A DNA stretch of 64,000 nt, taken from the NCBI GenBank assembly GCA_023379805.1, contig JAMCPI010000003.1, positions 1 through 64,000 of the forward strand, given 5' to 3'. Of the stretch, positions 17,785 through 25,827 are shown one piece after another. Under the pieces are notes generated by a model. It did no database searches. It was not told the DNA's origin and worked only from the letters and a program-made list of their open reading frames with translations. This DNA comes from Nitrososphaerota archaeon (GTDB lineage: Archaea; Thermoproteota; Nitrososphaeria; Nitrososphaerales; JACPRH01). Every line of letters starts with the position of its first letter. Position 1 is the stretch's first letter. The position numbers and the translations under genes are program-made.

Positions 17785-18324
17785 ATGCCTCCAGCCGCAG
17801 TTAAGACTATTCGAGATCTCATCTTCTGGCAGTACTCAAAGATCATCGCTGAGTCAGCGGGACTGGGCAAGTCTAACTACGGCTTCATTATGGATCGGTT
17901 CAAGAAGCTTCAACGCGGAGATATCAGCTGGTCAACCTCGATAAGGGAATATGTTAAGGAGCGAGAGGAACGTGACCGCTGCATCTACTGCGGCGCTGAG
18001 GGGAAGCTCACGCTGGAGCACATTCTCCCACTCTCAAGAAACGGGCCCGACGATCCAGACAATGCTGTCATGGTATGCGGCAAATGTAACTCAAACAAAG
18101 GATGCAAACGACTCTTCGAATGGTTCGGACTCGAGAATCGAGACGGCCTACCGAGAATAGCTGAGGGCAAATATCTTAAGCTCCTCTACGAGCTTCACGA
18201 ACATAGAGGCACAATTTCTATGAAACCTCAGGAGCTCTGCCCTAAATGCGATCTTGGAGCAAAATGCCCTGAGAAGGGCGCGCTTACAGTCTACTGCTTA
18301 GAAGGCGTATTTCTGAAAAAGTAG
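17785..18324 (+). CDS. HNH endonuclease-family protein
   Basis: A 179-residue protein with a compact HNH nuclease fold in the middle. CIYCGAEGKLTLEHILPLSR (about 71-90) provides the first zinc Cys pair and the catalytic His, and NAVMVCGKCNSNKG (about 98-111) provides the Asn and second Cys pair. A second Cys cluster (CPKCDLGAKCPE, about 152-163) follows and may bind another metal. The N-terminal 60 residues are helical. No intron, intein or phage context is visible, so a repair, restriction or RNA-processing role is open. The arrangement resembles stand-alone archaeal HNH proteins. Confidence 0.75.
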   Translation: MPPAAVKTIRDLIFWQYSKIIAESAGLGKSNYGFIMDRFKKLQRGDISWSTSIREYVKEREERDRCIYCGAEGKLTLEHILPLSRNGPDDPDNAVMVCGKCNSNKGCKRLFEWFGLENRDGLPRIAEGKYLKLLYELHEHRGTISMKPQELCPKCDLGAKCPEKGALTVYCLEGVFLKK

Positions 18325-18350
18325 AGGCCGAAGAATGAAGTGTCTGGAAA

Positions 18351-18412
18351 CAAAGACCTGGTTCTTTGCCGAAGCAGATATATTTAAAAAAACGAAACCT
18401 GGTTCAAAGAAC
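18351..18412 (+). promoter_or_regulatory. Repeat-flanked promoter of the DUF996 gene
   Basis: GTTCTTTG (18361-18368) and its inverse CAAAGAAC (18405-18412) flank the TATA box GATATATTTAAAAA (about 18377-18390). ACCTGGTTC is repeated directly at 18356-18364 and 18397-18405. CAAAGA/TCTTTG (18351-18356/18363-18368) makes a second, smaller inverted repeat. This layout suggests a regulator straddling the promoter. Confidence 0.5.
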
Positions 18413-18475
18413 ATCTAGGTGGAAGAAGAAAAGCAGAAATAGTTGAACTGACCGTCAAAAAGTGTTGGATATTTT

Positions 18476-19111
18476 TTGACTCTATTATCTCAGGCTAGAA
18501 CTTATGGTGGCGTCGGATCCATCCTTATTTTACTAGCTCCCGTCCCCAGTGTAGGCTGGCTTCTATCAATAGTTGGATTCATCCTCACGCTACTAGCCGT
18601 AAAAAATATCTCAGAAGCGGTTGGAGACCGTTCAATCTTCAACAACATGCTGATTTCAGTCGTCCTCTCCATCGTTGGAGTAGTAGTCGCAGGCGTACTG
18701 CTTGTAGCCACTGTCTTCAGATACATGGGAATGGGCTATTTTACAGGACCTGACTTTACTCCGTCAACGATTCCTCCAAGCGACCTAATTGGATTTGTCT
18801 CCTCAATCATAATTGCGCTCGCCGCGGTCTGGATTTTCCTCCTAGCATCAGCGATATTTCTGAGAAGAAGCTACACTGAGATAGCGGCAAGACTCAACAT
18901 TAAGATGTTCAGCACCGCAGCTCTCCTGTTCCTAATAGGCGCAGCATTAACAATCATCATAGTCGGGTTCGTACTTATCCCCGTCGCGCAAATACTACTG
19001 ATAATAGCGTTTTTCTCAATTGTCGATGTGCCGCCGCAGTCACAATATCCTCCGCCACCACCATCCACATCGCCTCCACCTCCTCCTCCGCCTCCACCTC
19101 CTCCTGCTTGA
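18476..19111 (+). CDS. DUF996-like four-helix membrane protein with polyproline tail
   Basis: A 211-residue protein. Five or six hydrophobic segments are arranged in two similar halves, as in the archaeal DUF996 family (GGVGSILILLAPVPSVGWLL, then AVKNISEAVGDRSIFNNML). The last 27 residues are almost only proline with a few Ser and Thr, encoded by a CCN microsatellite (19030-19108). Such a tail may bind SH3-like or profilin-like partners, or may simply be a replication-slippage product. The start is TTG at 18476; the role is unknown. Confidence 0.65.
   Translation: MTLLSQARTYGGVGSILILLAPVPSVGWLLSIVGFILTLLAVKNISEAVGDRSIFNNMLISVVLSIVGVVVAGVLLVATVFRYMGMGYFTGPDFTPSTIPPSDLIGFVSSIIIALAAVWIFLLASAIFLRRSYTEIAARLNIKMFSTAALLFLIGAALTIIIVGFVLIPVAQILLIIAFFSIVDVPPQSQYPPPPPSTSPPPPPPPPPPPA
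19030..19108 (+). repeat. CCN trinucleotide microsatellite encoding polyproline
   Basis: About 26 near-consecutive CCN codons (CCG, CCA, CCT, mixed) close the DUF996-like gene. The mixed third positions suggest selection for proline rather than fresh slippage. Confidence 0.75.
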
Positions 19112-19202
19112 CCCGGCTCTGAATGTGTCATGTAAAACAGTAACCAGTGCCCCAGATTCTACAGTCTGATTTATCTGAAAGCACGGTATTAGTCAAAGTT
19201 AG

Positions 19203-19568
19203 GTGAGGCGTTCGGAACCAGCTAAACAGTCAGAACCCAAGGAAAAAGCGGCTAAGATATTATCTGATGTTCCTCCAAACAAAGGCTTCTACTTTCACTT
19301 AGGTGTAAACAACTACACCGGTCATCACGCTCAGAATCTAGCGCAGTTCAGCCAGCTCCTAGGGACTGTAGATCCGAGAGCAGTTGAATTCCATCTCGCA
19401 AGAAAAGATTTCGAAAACTGGGTGAGATCCTTAGGTGACAACGCGTTATCACTACAGCTAGCTAAGCTCAGAAGAAAGAAGGGGCTTTCAGGCGAACAGT
19501 TAAGATCTGAAACCCACCGCATCGTCGAAAAGCGGCTACATGCACTGGAAAAAGAAGCTGCACAATAA
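19203..19568 (+). CDS. DUF5752 family protein
   Basis: A 121-residue soluble protein. FYFHLGVNNYTGHHAQNLAQF, then a VEFHLARKDFENWVRSLGD segment, matches the archaeal DUF5752 family in my recollection: a short helical domain that reads like a nucleic-acid or protein-binding module. GTG at 19203 is the start; the N-terminus is charged and probably disordered (MRRSEPAKQSEPKEKAAK). There is no operon partner. The function is unknown. Confidence 0.6.
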   Translation: MRRSEPAKQSEPKEKAAKILSDVPPNKGFYFHLGVNNYTGHHAQNLAQFSQLLGTVDPRAVEFHLARKDFENWVRSLGDNALSLQLAKLRRKKGLSGEQLRSETHRIVEKRLHALEKEAAQ

Positions 19569-19619
19569 CCCCGCAACAACAATAATATCAACAATTAACA
19601 CCACTACGGAAACTCAACG

Positions 19620-19919
19620 CTATCGGATCCGGTTAGATCGGAATCCTAGTTTCTCCTTCACGAAGGTTAAATTGATTCTGCGGTTAGGGTTCGTCTCTCT
19701 TTCAAAGATTAGGAGTTTGCCGATTGTGCTTCCCGAGCCGCTGGTCATAATCTAAGTTCCAGATGGAAGGATCTGTTTCAAACGCTCCGGAGCCTCCTGT
19801 CGAGAATCAACTAGCTCGGCATCGATTCCACGGCCTCCAAGAGTTCCGATCGTTTTCTCTACCGTTTCACCGGTAGCAAGCCTATCCCAAACCATGCGAT
19901 GCTTGATTCCACGGCAGTC
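19620..19919 (-). pseudogene. Remnant of a LUD-domain (lactate-utilisation type) gene
   Basis: On the minus strand one frame from 19919 to a TAG at 19620-19622 is open except for a single TAG at 19752-19754. Before that stop it reads TVEKTIGTLGGRGIDAELVD, then EAPERLKQILPSGT; after it, IMTSGSGSTIGKL. This is the pattern of the LUD domain (LutC/YkgG-like), where a Lys-rich helix, a strand and VDxxxEAxxxxxxxIPxG precede a VMTxxSxTL loop. The nonsense codon falls exactly at the loop, and the rest of the domain is missing. An ATG at 19895 may still drive a 47-codon peptide. It is a dead fragment of a LUD gene. Confidence 0.55.
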
Positions 19920-20040
19920 TAAAAAAGATTAATCTTTCAGGTTCTTTTCGCTAAGATGATTAAGACTCAATTTAGGTAAGTCGTTAAGGATTTCAAATAC
20001 AAAGACCTTATATTCCGAATGAAAACAACTAGAGCCTAAC

Positions 20041-21960
20041 GTGTCCTCGCGAAGATATACGCTGAATTCAAAGGCTAGGTGGTGCTCTGCGGGGCTTTGC
20101 CTACTACTGCTTCTACCAGCCATAATTCTAACATCAGGCCTGTCAAGTGTTCCTCCTGCAGCAGCTCAGGGTGTTTCTCAGACGCAGAATTCAGATTACG
20201 TTTTGGCCACAAGATTCGCACCTGTCCTGCGCTTCACCAGCGGCGAAAAGTTTTACCCCACCTCTGTTGACTATATCATTTCGAACTCAATCGTTAAGCA
20301 GCGAAACCGAGGACAGCTACTACCAACCATAATAGATCCGGCACCCACCCCCTCGACCCTAGGGAAATACACGACCACCGAACTGTTCTTGGATAACAAG
20401 CTGGGCAGCTTTGAAAAGATAGCGGCCGATTACGCAGCTAAGGCGAAGAGCATAGGATACTACGCGTACGTTCACACCTTGAAAAGTAGCTCATCAACCG
20501 TGATTCAGTACTGGCTCTTCTACGCCTACAACAACGGTCCTATGAATGATCATCAAGGAGACATCGAAGTGATCGAGGTCTTCCTAGACAGCTCCGGAAA
20601 TCCTTTGCAGGTTCTGCTCTCGCAGCACGGCTCCGGTGAGAACGCCGTCTGGAGTAACGTTGACAAGATCGATACACATCCAGAGGTTTACGTGGCGCAG
20701 GGAAGCCACGCCAACTACTTCAGACCCTACCAAGGAAAGGTCGGTCTCGAAAACGATGTTGTGGGGAACGACGGAATTACAATTATGCCCAGCGATCTTA
20801 AACTAGTTATTCTCGGAGAAAAAGGCAACCACCCCACTGATCAGAGTTGGCTTGATTTTCCGGGCCGCTGGGGATACTGGGGAACAGATGACGAAGTTGC
20901 ACGGGGTTTAGCAGGCCCTTTGGGCGTAGTTTTCAATCAGGACGGAATTCGATGGGCAAGTCCTGTTAATTATCTTCGAAATACCTTAACTGTTGACAGC
21001 AACTACTTTATTTTAGCTTGGGTGGCCGCTAATGTTCTCCTCATCTTCGCAGCCTATACTGTAGTAAGGGGTGCTTGGAAGATAGTTGGGATCGTTAGGA
21101 TGCGAAGGAACGGTGGTCTCATGGTCGGTAAGTTCCTCAAGAGCCGCGGCGGTGTCGGGCTTATACTGGGAATTGCGGCTATTGCAATTACATTGGTTGC
21201 GCTATCAACTCCTTGGTACAGCATCACCGCTTCTTCAGTGACGGGGCCTTTAGCTGGTGAGCGGCCTGTTGAACTGATGAATATTGACGGGGTGAATGGG
21301 CTGCAGGTTAACATGTTTCTAGGCAGCGACAGCGAATCATCATCTGGATACAGGAGTTTATTCTCCACCCAAATTCCCTTCGCCACAGTGATAGGCGCAG
21401 GAATCGTTATGTTAGCGCTTGACGTCATAGGGGTCAAAAGCGGCAAAAAAATGGGAAGAAAATTCATGGTAGGGGCAGTAACATCGCTTATTCCGTTCGT
21501 ACTCATCTACGTCTTCATCTCTTCGCTGCCCTCGATCACACCCCTTGCGTCTCAGCTTAGCGGTGCCCAGAACATCCCAATTGAAGCTGTACAGACAATT
21601 CAGGACGTCTCGTCCAGCCCCATTTCAGGCACGGCTCAACAAATTTTTCCAACCGTAGGTGTAACTACTCTCAGATGGGGTTTCGGTCTAGGAGCCTACC
21701 TGTTCATCATAGCGGCTGTCCTAAGAATAATTGCGGGGTTCATGATGCGAAGCTCACCAGAACTCCAACAAGAAACTCCTGCTCCATCAACCGCCAGCCC
21801 AGTTCAGCCAACTCCGACCCAGCCGGCGCCGAAGCAACAAACCGCACCGACTACAGAAGCTGATGAAGAAGCCACGGCGGGAAGATACTGCTACAATTGC
21901 GGCAACAGGCTAAGATCTTCCGCCAAATTCTGCCCAAAGTGCGGCGCAGATCAAATCTAA
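20041..21960 (+). CDS. Vps62-like surface protein with membrane helices and zinc ribbon
   Basis: A 639-residue protein. After a signal or anchor segment (about 15-40), residues about 55-320 resemble the Vps62 family (PF06101): FAPVLRFTSGEKFYPTSVDY, NDHQGDIEVIEVFLD, and HGSGE followed by VAQGSHANYF. The extracellular domain is followed by a membrane helix (about 325-345), three more (about 375-395, 455-475 and 490-510) and another (about 545-565). A Pro/Thr-rich linker leads to a C-terminal zinc ribbon (YCYNCGNRLRSSAKFCPKCG). The Vps62 fold is known mainly from eukaryotes and bacteria, with unclear function. The GTG at 20041 is the likely start. Confidence 0.65.
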   Translation: MSSRRYTLNSKARWCSAGLCLLLLLPAIILTSGLSSVPPAAAQGVSQTQNSDYVLATRFAPVLRFTSGEKFYPTSVDYIISNSIVKQRNRGQLLPTIIDPAPTPSTLGKYTTTELFLDNKLGSFEKIAADYAAKAKSIGYYAYVHTLKSSSSTVIQYWLFYAYNNGPMNDHQGDIEVIEVFLDSSGNPLQVLLSQHGSGENAVWSNVDKIDTHPEVYVAQGSHANYFRPYQGKVGLENDVVGNDGITIMPSDLKLVILGEKGNHPTDQSWLDFPGRWGYWGTDDEVARGLAGPLGVVFNQDGIRWASPVNYLRNTLTVDSNYFILAWVAANVLLIFAAYTVVRGAWKIVGIVRMRRNGGLMVGKFLKSRGGVGLILGIAAIAITLVALSTPWYSITASSVTGPLAGERPVELMNIDGVNGLQVNMFLGSDSESSSGYRSLFSTQIPFATVIGAGIVMLALDVIGVKSGKKMGRKFMVGAVTSLIPFVLIYVFISSLPSITPLASQLSGAQNIPIEAVQTIQDVSSSPISGTAQQIFPTVGVTTLRWGFGLGAYLFIIAAVLRIIAGFMMRSSPELQQETPAPSTASPVQPTPTQPAPKQQTAPTTEADEEATAGRYCYNCGNRLRSSAKFCPKCGADQI

Positions 21961-22144
21961 AGTATCATTCTAATCCGCAAGCAAGGCGCAGTAACATAAA
22001 CCGGAAGCCGCTGAGCCTCTAGTTTGAATTCAAACATTAGGCTCCGCTGCATACGGGAATTAAATTCACAAGTTGGATAAGATAAGATAGATTTATTTGA
22101 TTGAAAAGTGCGCTTCTGGCGTCTCACTTGGGTGATTGGATCAG

Positions 22145-23056
22145 ATGATAGTTGCAAACAGCATCATTGAGCTGATTGGGAATACTCCGATGGTCAAGTT
22201 GAACAAACTCGTAGGATCCGACGATGCTACACTGTACGCGAAGCTTGAGTGGTACAACATAGGCGGCTCAATTAAAGATAGGATGGCAAAATATCTCATA
22301 GAGTACGCTGAATCTGCTGGTAAGATGGACAAGGATAGAACGATTCTGGAAGCAACCTCAGGTAACACAGGTATAGCTCTAGCGATGATTGCTGCGTCAA
22401 AAGGCCATAAGATAGCGTTGGTCATGCCTGAATCAGTCAGCATAGAGCGTAGGAAAATCATCAAAGCCTATGGTGCGGAGCTAATTCTTTCTCCAGCCGC
22501 TCAGGGAACCGGGGGTGCTGTCGAGCTGAAGATGAAGATGCTTGAAGAGAACCCGGACAAATACATCGATGTGGATCAGTTCAAAGATCCGGCCAATATT
22601 CTGGCGCATTACCAGACAACCGGTAAGGAAATTCTTGATCAAACATGCGGAAAAGTTGACATGATAGTTGTCGGCGTCGGAACAGCCGGAACAGGTGTAG
22701 GTGTGAGCATGCGGGTGAAACAGTACAACAAGAACATCCAGGTTGTCGGCGTTTTACCGAAGCTAGGCGTCAGCATCCAGGGACTGCGGAACCCTGGTGA
22801 ACTGAATCCGACTCAGCTGTTCAGAAAAGACAGTTTCGACGAGATCGTTGAGATCTCAAAGGAGGAGATGCCGACGATACTTGACGCTGCTAGGAGAGTA
22901 GCGAAAGAGGAGGGGTTGTTCGTGGGAATGAGCGCCGGAGCAATATTGCATGTTGCTCTGCAAAAAGCCAAGGATCTAGGTGCAGGAAAAGTGGTTGTGG
23001 CTGTGCTGCCGGATAACGGCGACAAATACCTCAGCACTCCACTCTTCGACCTATAA
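22145..23056 (+). CDS. PLP-dependent cysteine synthase / cystathionine beta-synthase-like enzyme
   Basis: From the ATG at 22145 this is a 303-residue fold-type II PLP enzyme. The PLP Lys is in NIGGSIKDRM (about 43), the phosphate-binding loop is TSGNTG (about 73), and GVGTAGTGVG (about 176) is the second PLP-phosphate loop. It should replace O-acetylserine or O-phosphoserine's leaving group with sulfide (or homocysteine). The exact substrate cannot be told. GGGTGAT, 8 to 14 bases before the ATG, favours this start; the in-frame TTG at 22136 would overlap that site. Confidence 0.85.
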   Translation: MIVANSIIELIGNTPMVKLNKLVGSDDATLYAKLEWYNIGGSIKDRMAKYLIEYAESAGKMDKDRTILEATSGNTGIALAMIAASKGHKIALVMPESVSIERRKIIKAYGAELILSPAAQGTGGAVELKMKMLEENPDKYIDVDQFKDPANILAHYQTTGKEILDQTCGKVDMIVVGVGTAGTGVGVSMRVKQYNKNIQVVGVLPKLGVSIQGLRNPGELNPTQLFRKDSFDEIVEISKEEMPTILDAARRVAKEEGLFVGMSAGAILHVALQKAKDLGAGKVVVAVLPDNGDKYLSTPLFDL

Positions 23057-23109
23057 GCAAGCGACAGTCAACGGCTTGCAAAAATAATGCTTCATCCGCT
23101 TAGATTATC

Positions 23110-23649
23110 TCAGCTTCTAACTACCAGTTTTCCGAACATGTCGTAATGTCCTGTTCCGCAGACAACTGAGCAGCCGAAGTAGAACTCTCCAGCCTTATCT
23201 GCGAGAAACACTATAGTTGTTACTCTTCCTGCAGGGAGGCTTGTCTCAATATTGTAATCGGGGATAGAGAACCCATGTTCCTTGTAATTTGGATCTTTTT
23301 CTGTGCTGCTTGAAATTCTCAACATCACTATGTCTCCTCGATTCACCTCGATTATGTTTGGTTTGAAGGCCCATTGAGTAGCGTTAACGTCAATCACCTT
23401 TACATCGCTCTTCATCGCCGAGACGATTGATGCGGAGGTCTCTTTCGTTAAATTTCCTATCTTAGACAGATTCTCATATTTTGAGAGCAGCTCAGAATAC
23501 TGCGTCCTGATCGTGTGAGTCTCGTTCGCAAGCTCAGCATTTCTTACTTCAAACCTGTAAACCTCGGGCTGAATCCAACTATACTCTAAAGCGGCGCCCA
23601 CTGCTAAACCTAGGGTCAGTCCTACTAGAAGATAAAATGAAATTCGCAT
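23110..23649 (-). CDS. Membrane-anchored CuA cupredoxin (cytochrome oxidase subunit II-like), stand-alone
   Basis: A 179-residue protein: one N-terminal membrane helix (about 5-22), a short coiled coil (about 30-65), then a cupredoxin domain. The metal ligands are those of CuA: a His in EHGFSIPDY and the C-terminal CSVVCGTGHYDMFG with the C-x3-C-x3-H-x2-M spacing. CuA accepts electrons from outside carriers in haem-copper oxidases and N2O reductase, but no oxidase subunit I or nosZ is in this window. It could serve an oxidase encoded elsewhere or be a soluble-domain electron carrier. It lies next to a secreted FIMAH-like protein on the same strand. Confidence 0.85.
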   Translation of the reverse strand: MRISFYLLVGLTLGLAVGAALEYSWIQPEVYRFEVRNAELANETHTIRTQYSELLSKYENLSKIGNLTKETSASIVSAMKSDVKVIDVNATQWAFKPNIIEVNRGDIVMLRISSSTEKDPNYKEHGFSIPDYNIETSLPAGRVTTIVFLADKAGEFYFGCSVVCGTGHYDMFGKLVVRS

Positions 23650-23763
23650 GTGTTCTTAAGACTAGAAAGAAGAACTTAGATTATAAAAGGATGATACATG
23701 CTGGGAGGAGAGCTGAAAACTTGGTCGGTTTGCATCGCTAAGGTGACTGCAGGTAATCTCGTG

Positions 23764-24129
23764 TTATCCGCTGATCTGGGTGATTGCCATTTCCGCATGC
23801 ATGATAAGCATATCAGCCGCTGTTGGAGTTATATGATGTCCTTTCTGGGCTTCTAGCTCGTTTATTAGTGCGTTAAGTTTGTTTATTGCTGCGCCGTTGT
23901 TACCTTGTTGAAAAAGGGTGACAGCATTATCCGCCTTGGTTTGTAGGCTCTTGTAGATACCTTGATTGTTTATGTCCCCCATTTCATAGTGGTGAGTGAT
24001 GCAGGTCGGCAGGCTGCCGAGGGGGTTGTCCGTTGGACAGATCATTTGCGCATGGGCTGGTGCGAGAAGGATCGTAGGGCTTAGTGCAATCAGTAGGAGC
24101 GCAAGATACGTAGAGGATTTGCCTGTCAT
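23764..24129 (-). CDS. Small secreted FIMAH-like protein
   Basis: From the ATG at 24129 it is 121 residues; the frame extends to 24156. A signal peptide ends near residue 28 (APAHAQ). The mature part has two Cys (CPTDN, LPTCITHH) and a C-terminal helical repeat: VTLFQQGNNGAAINKLNALI and LEAQKGHHITPTAADMLI. This resembles the FIMAH module, a helical bundle seen in surface proteins. It is 114 bases upstream of the CuA protein gene in the same direction, so the two may be co-expressed. The biochemical role is unknown. Confidence 0.6.
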   Translation of the reverse strand: MTGKSSTYLALLLIALSPTILLAPAHAQMICPTDNPLGSLPTCITHHYEMGDINNQGIYKSLQTKADNAVTLFQQGNNGAAINKLNALINELEAQKGHHITPTAADMLIMHAEMAITQISG

Positions 24130-24264
24130 TATGTGATCAAGTATTATGATCCGCATGCGAGAGATAAAGCTGCTGTTTGCGCTTTAGCAGGTTGTTCTGA
24201 AACGATGATATTTAAGTGCGGCTGATTTCTCAAATAACTCGATCTAAACCTAGTGATGAATTAG

Positions 24265-25437
24265 TTGAGGCTTATAGCTTATACTGGTAAAGGTGGGGTA
24301 GGCAAGTCAGTTATCTCGTCGGTGACTGGGCTTAGGTCAGCTCAGCTCGGATACAAGACTTTGGTGATGTCTTCAGATCCTTCTCACACTCTCTCAGATG
24401 TCTTCGAGGTGTCTGTGAGCGGTGATGAGACTAAGGTGAATGAGAACCTCTGGGTTGTACACATCGATCCTGTTGAGGAGGGAATGAAGCATTACTCTAC
24501 CCTGATGGATTACGTGGTGGAGCTTTTCAAAGCTCGAGATGTGGACGAGACGATCGCGTATGAGTTAGCTAATTTTCCAGGTTCAACAGGCGCTGCCGCC
24601 CTGCTCAAAGCCTTCGAGTATCAGTCTAAAGATACATTTCAAGTCATCGTTATGGACATGGTTCCCTCCGGTGAAGCGCTTAGGCTGCTCTATATGCCGT
24701 TTCTGATCAGCCGCTTCAGCCGGCGAATTATGCGGCTTATCTCACCTGCCGCTAAGCTTGGGAAGATGGTTGAGCCGATGACCGGGATACCTGCGCCTAC
24801 AAGCGAGATAATCGATAAGCAGGTTGAGCTGCTTGAAATGATGGACAAGGTCAGAGGGATGCTGACCAACTTTGAGACCACGAGTCTTCGGCTGGTGATG
24901 AACCCGGATAACTTCAGCATAGCGAATGCGAAGCGAACCTATATGCAGTCCTCTCTATACGGCGTAAACACCGATCTCGCGATCATTAATAAGCTGATGC
25001 CGCAGGAGGTTCAAGACCCATACTTCAAGAAGTGGAAGGAGATTCAGAGAAGCTACACGAGCCAAGTTAAGGCTGATTTGGCTCCGCTTCCAGTCAAGAC
25101 TGTTCCTCTCTACGCTGAGGAGCTTCAAGGTATGGAGGGGTTGAAGCGGGCTGCCAAGGATCTCTTCGGAGACGAAGATCCGACTAAAGTGTATCATCAA
25201 GGTCAGCCGTTGAAGCTGGTTCAGAAGGAGAATGGTTTAGAGATGATTGTGTCAGCTAAGCTCGCGAAGAAGGAGGGCTTGCAGGTGGAGCGGATCGGTG
25301 ACGAACTGATTATTCACTTGAAGACGGACAGCGGAAACGTCAAGATTTTGACTCCGTTACCCGCGATCACATTCAAATACAGCCTTAAAGGAGCGAAGCT
25401 TATTAACGGAAACCTCCATGTGTTTTTTGGTGAGTAG
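24265..25437 (+). CDS. ArsA/Get3-family ATPase
   Basis: A 390-residue P-loop ATPase. YTGKGGVGKSVISS is the deviant Walker A of the ArsA/GET3/MinD superfamily with the signature Lys in GKGG. VMSSDPSHTLSDVFE is the A' motif characteristic of ArsA/Get3 and absent in MinD. There is a single ATPase domain, so it must dimerise, which fits the archaeal Get3-like branch involved in tail-anchored-protein targeting. The C-terminal 80 residues (VERIGDELIIHLK, ITFKYSLKGAKLI) form an Hsp20-like/CS fold as often seen in archaeal ArsA-type proteins. The start is TTG at 24265; GATATTTAAGTG lies about 58 bases upstream as TATA. Confidence 0.82.
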   Translation: MRLIAYTGKGGVGKSVISSVTGLRSAQLGYKTLVMSSDPSHTLSDVFEVSVSGDETKVNENLWVVHIDPVEEGMKHYSTLMDYVVELFKARDVDETIAYELANFPGSTGAAALLKAFEYQSKDTFQVIVMDMVPSGEALRLLYMPFLISRFSRRIMRLISPAAKLGKMVEPMTGIPAPTSEIIDKQVELLEMMDKVRGMLTNFETTSLRLVMNPDNFSIANAKRTYMQSSLYGVNTDLAIINKLMPQEVQDPYFKKWKEIQRSYTSQVKADLAPLPVKTVPLYAEELQGMEGLKRAAKDLFGDEDPTKVYHQGQPLKLVQKENGLEMIVSAKLAKKEGLQVERIGDELIIHLKTDSGNVKILTPLPAITFKYSLKGAKLINGNLHVFFGE

Positions 25438-25444
25438 TAGAAGA

Positions 25445-25711
25445 ATGGAGAAGCAGCACAGAGCTAAAGAAATGCCGCAGCCCTTTATCCCAGTACCGAT
25501 ACCTATGCTGGTTCCGATAACCCCCGGTGAATTCAAAGAAATCGTGAAACGTGTCTGGCCAGCAGAGTATGAAGAATCGCTTACTCATCTTCAGAACGCG
25601 CGGATCGAAGTGTTGAAAGCAGTGGATGCGATGATTAAGCAGCGCATCGAAGCACTGGAAAAACACAAGCTCGAAACTGAGAAACGTAAAGAAAAAGTTC
25701 AGGTAGAATAG
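25445..25711 (+). CDS. Small helical protein downstream of the ArsA-type gene
   Basis: An 88-residue protein with a proline-rich opening (PQPFIPVPIPMLVP), then amphipathic helices with a coiled-coil tendency (about 45-88) ending in a lysine/glutamate tail. The ATG at 25445 follows the stop of the ArsA gene by 8 bases; the frame overlaps that gene further upstream but those codons are its shadow. The spacing indicates an operon. No known domain was recognised; a partner or cofactor of the ATPase is plausible. Confidence 0.55.
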   Translation: MEKQHRAKEMPQPFIPVPIPMLVPITPGEFKEIVKRVWPAEYEESLTHLQNARIEVLKAVDAMIKQRIEALEKHKLETEKRKEKVQVE

Positions 25712-25827
25712 TAACCGGCGGCAGCAACCAGATCATCACTAGGTTGCGTATTCATCTACTTACTATCCTGTTAAGTTGGATTTGATGGTGATTTCCGGTT
25801 TTTACGTTGGCTAGATCTCTACGCTCC

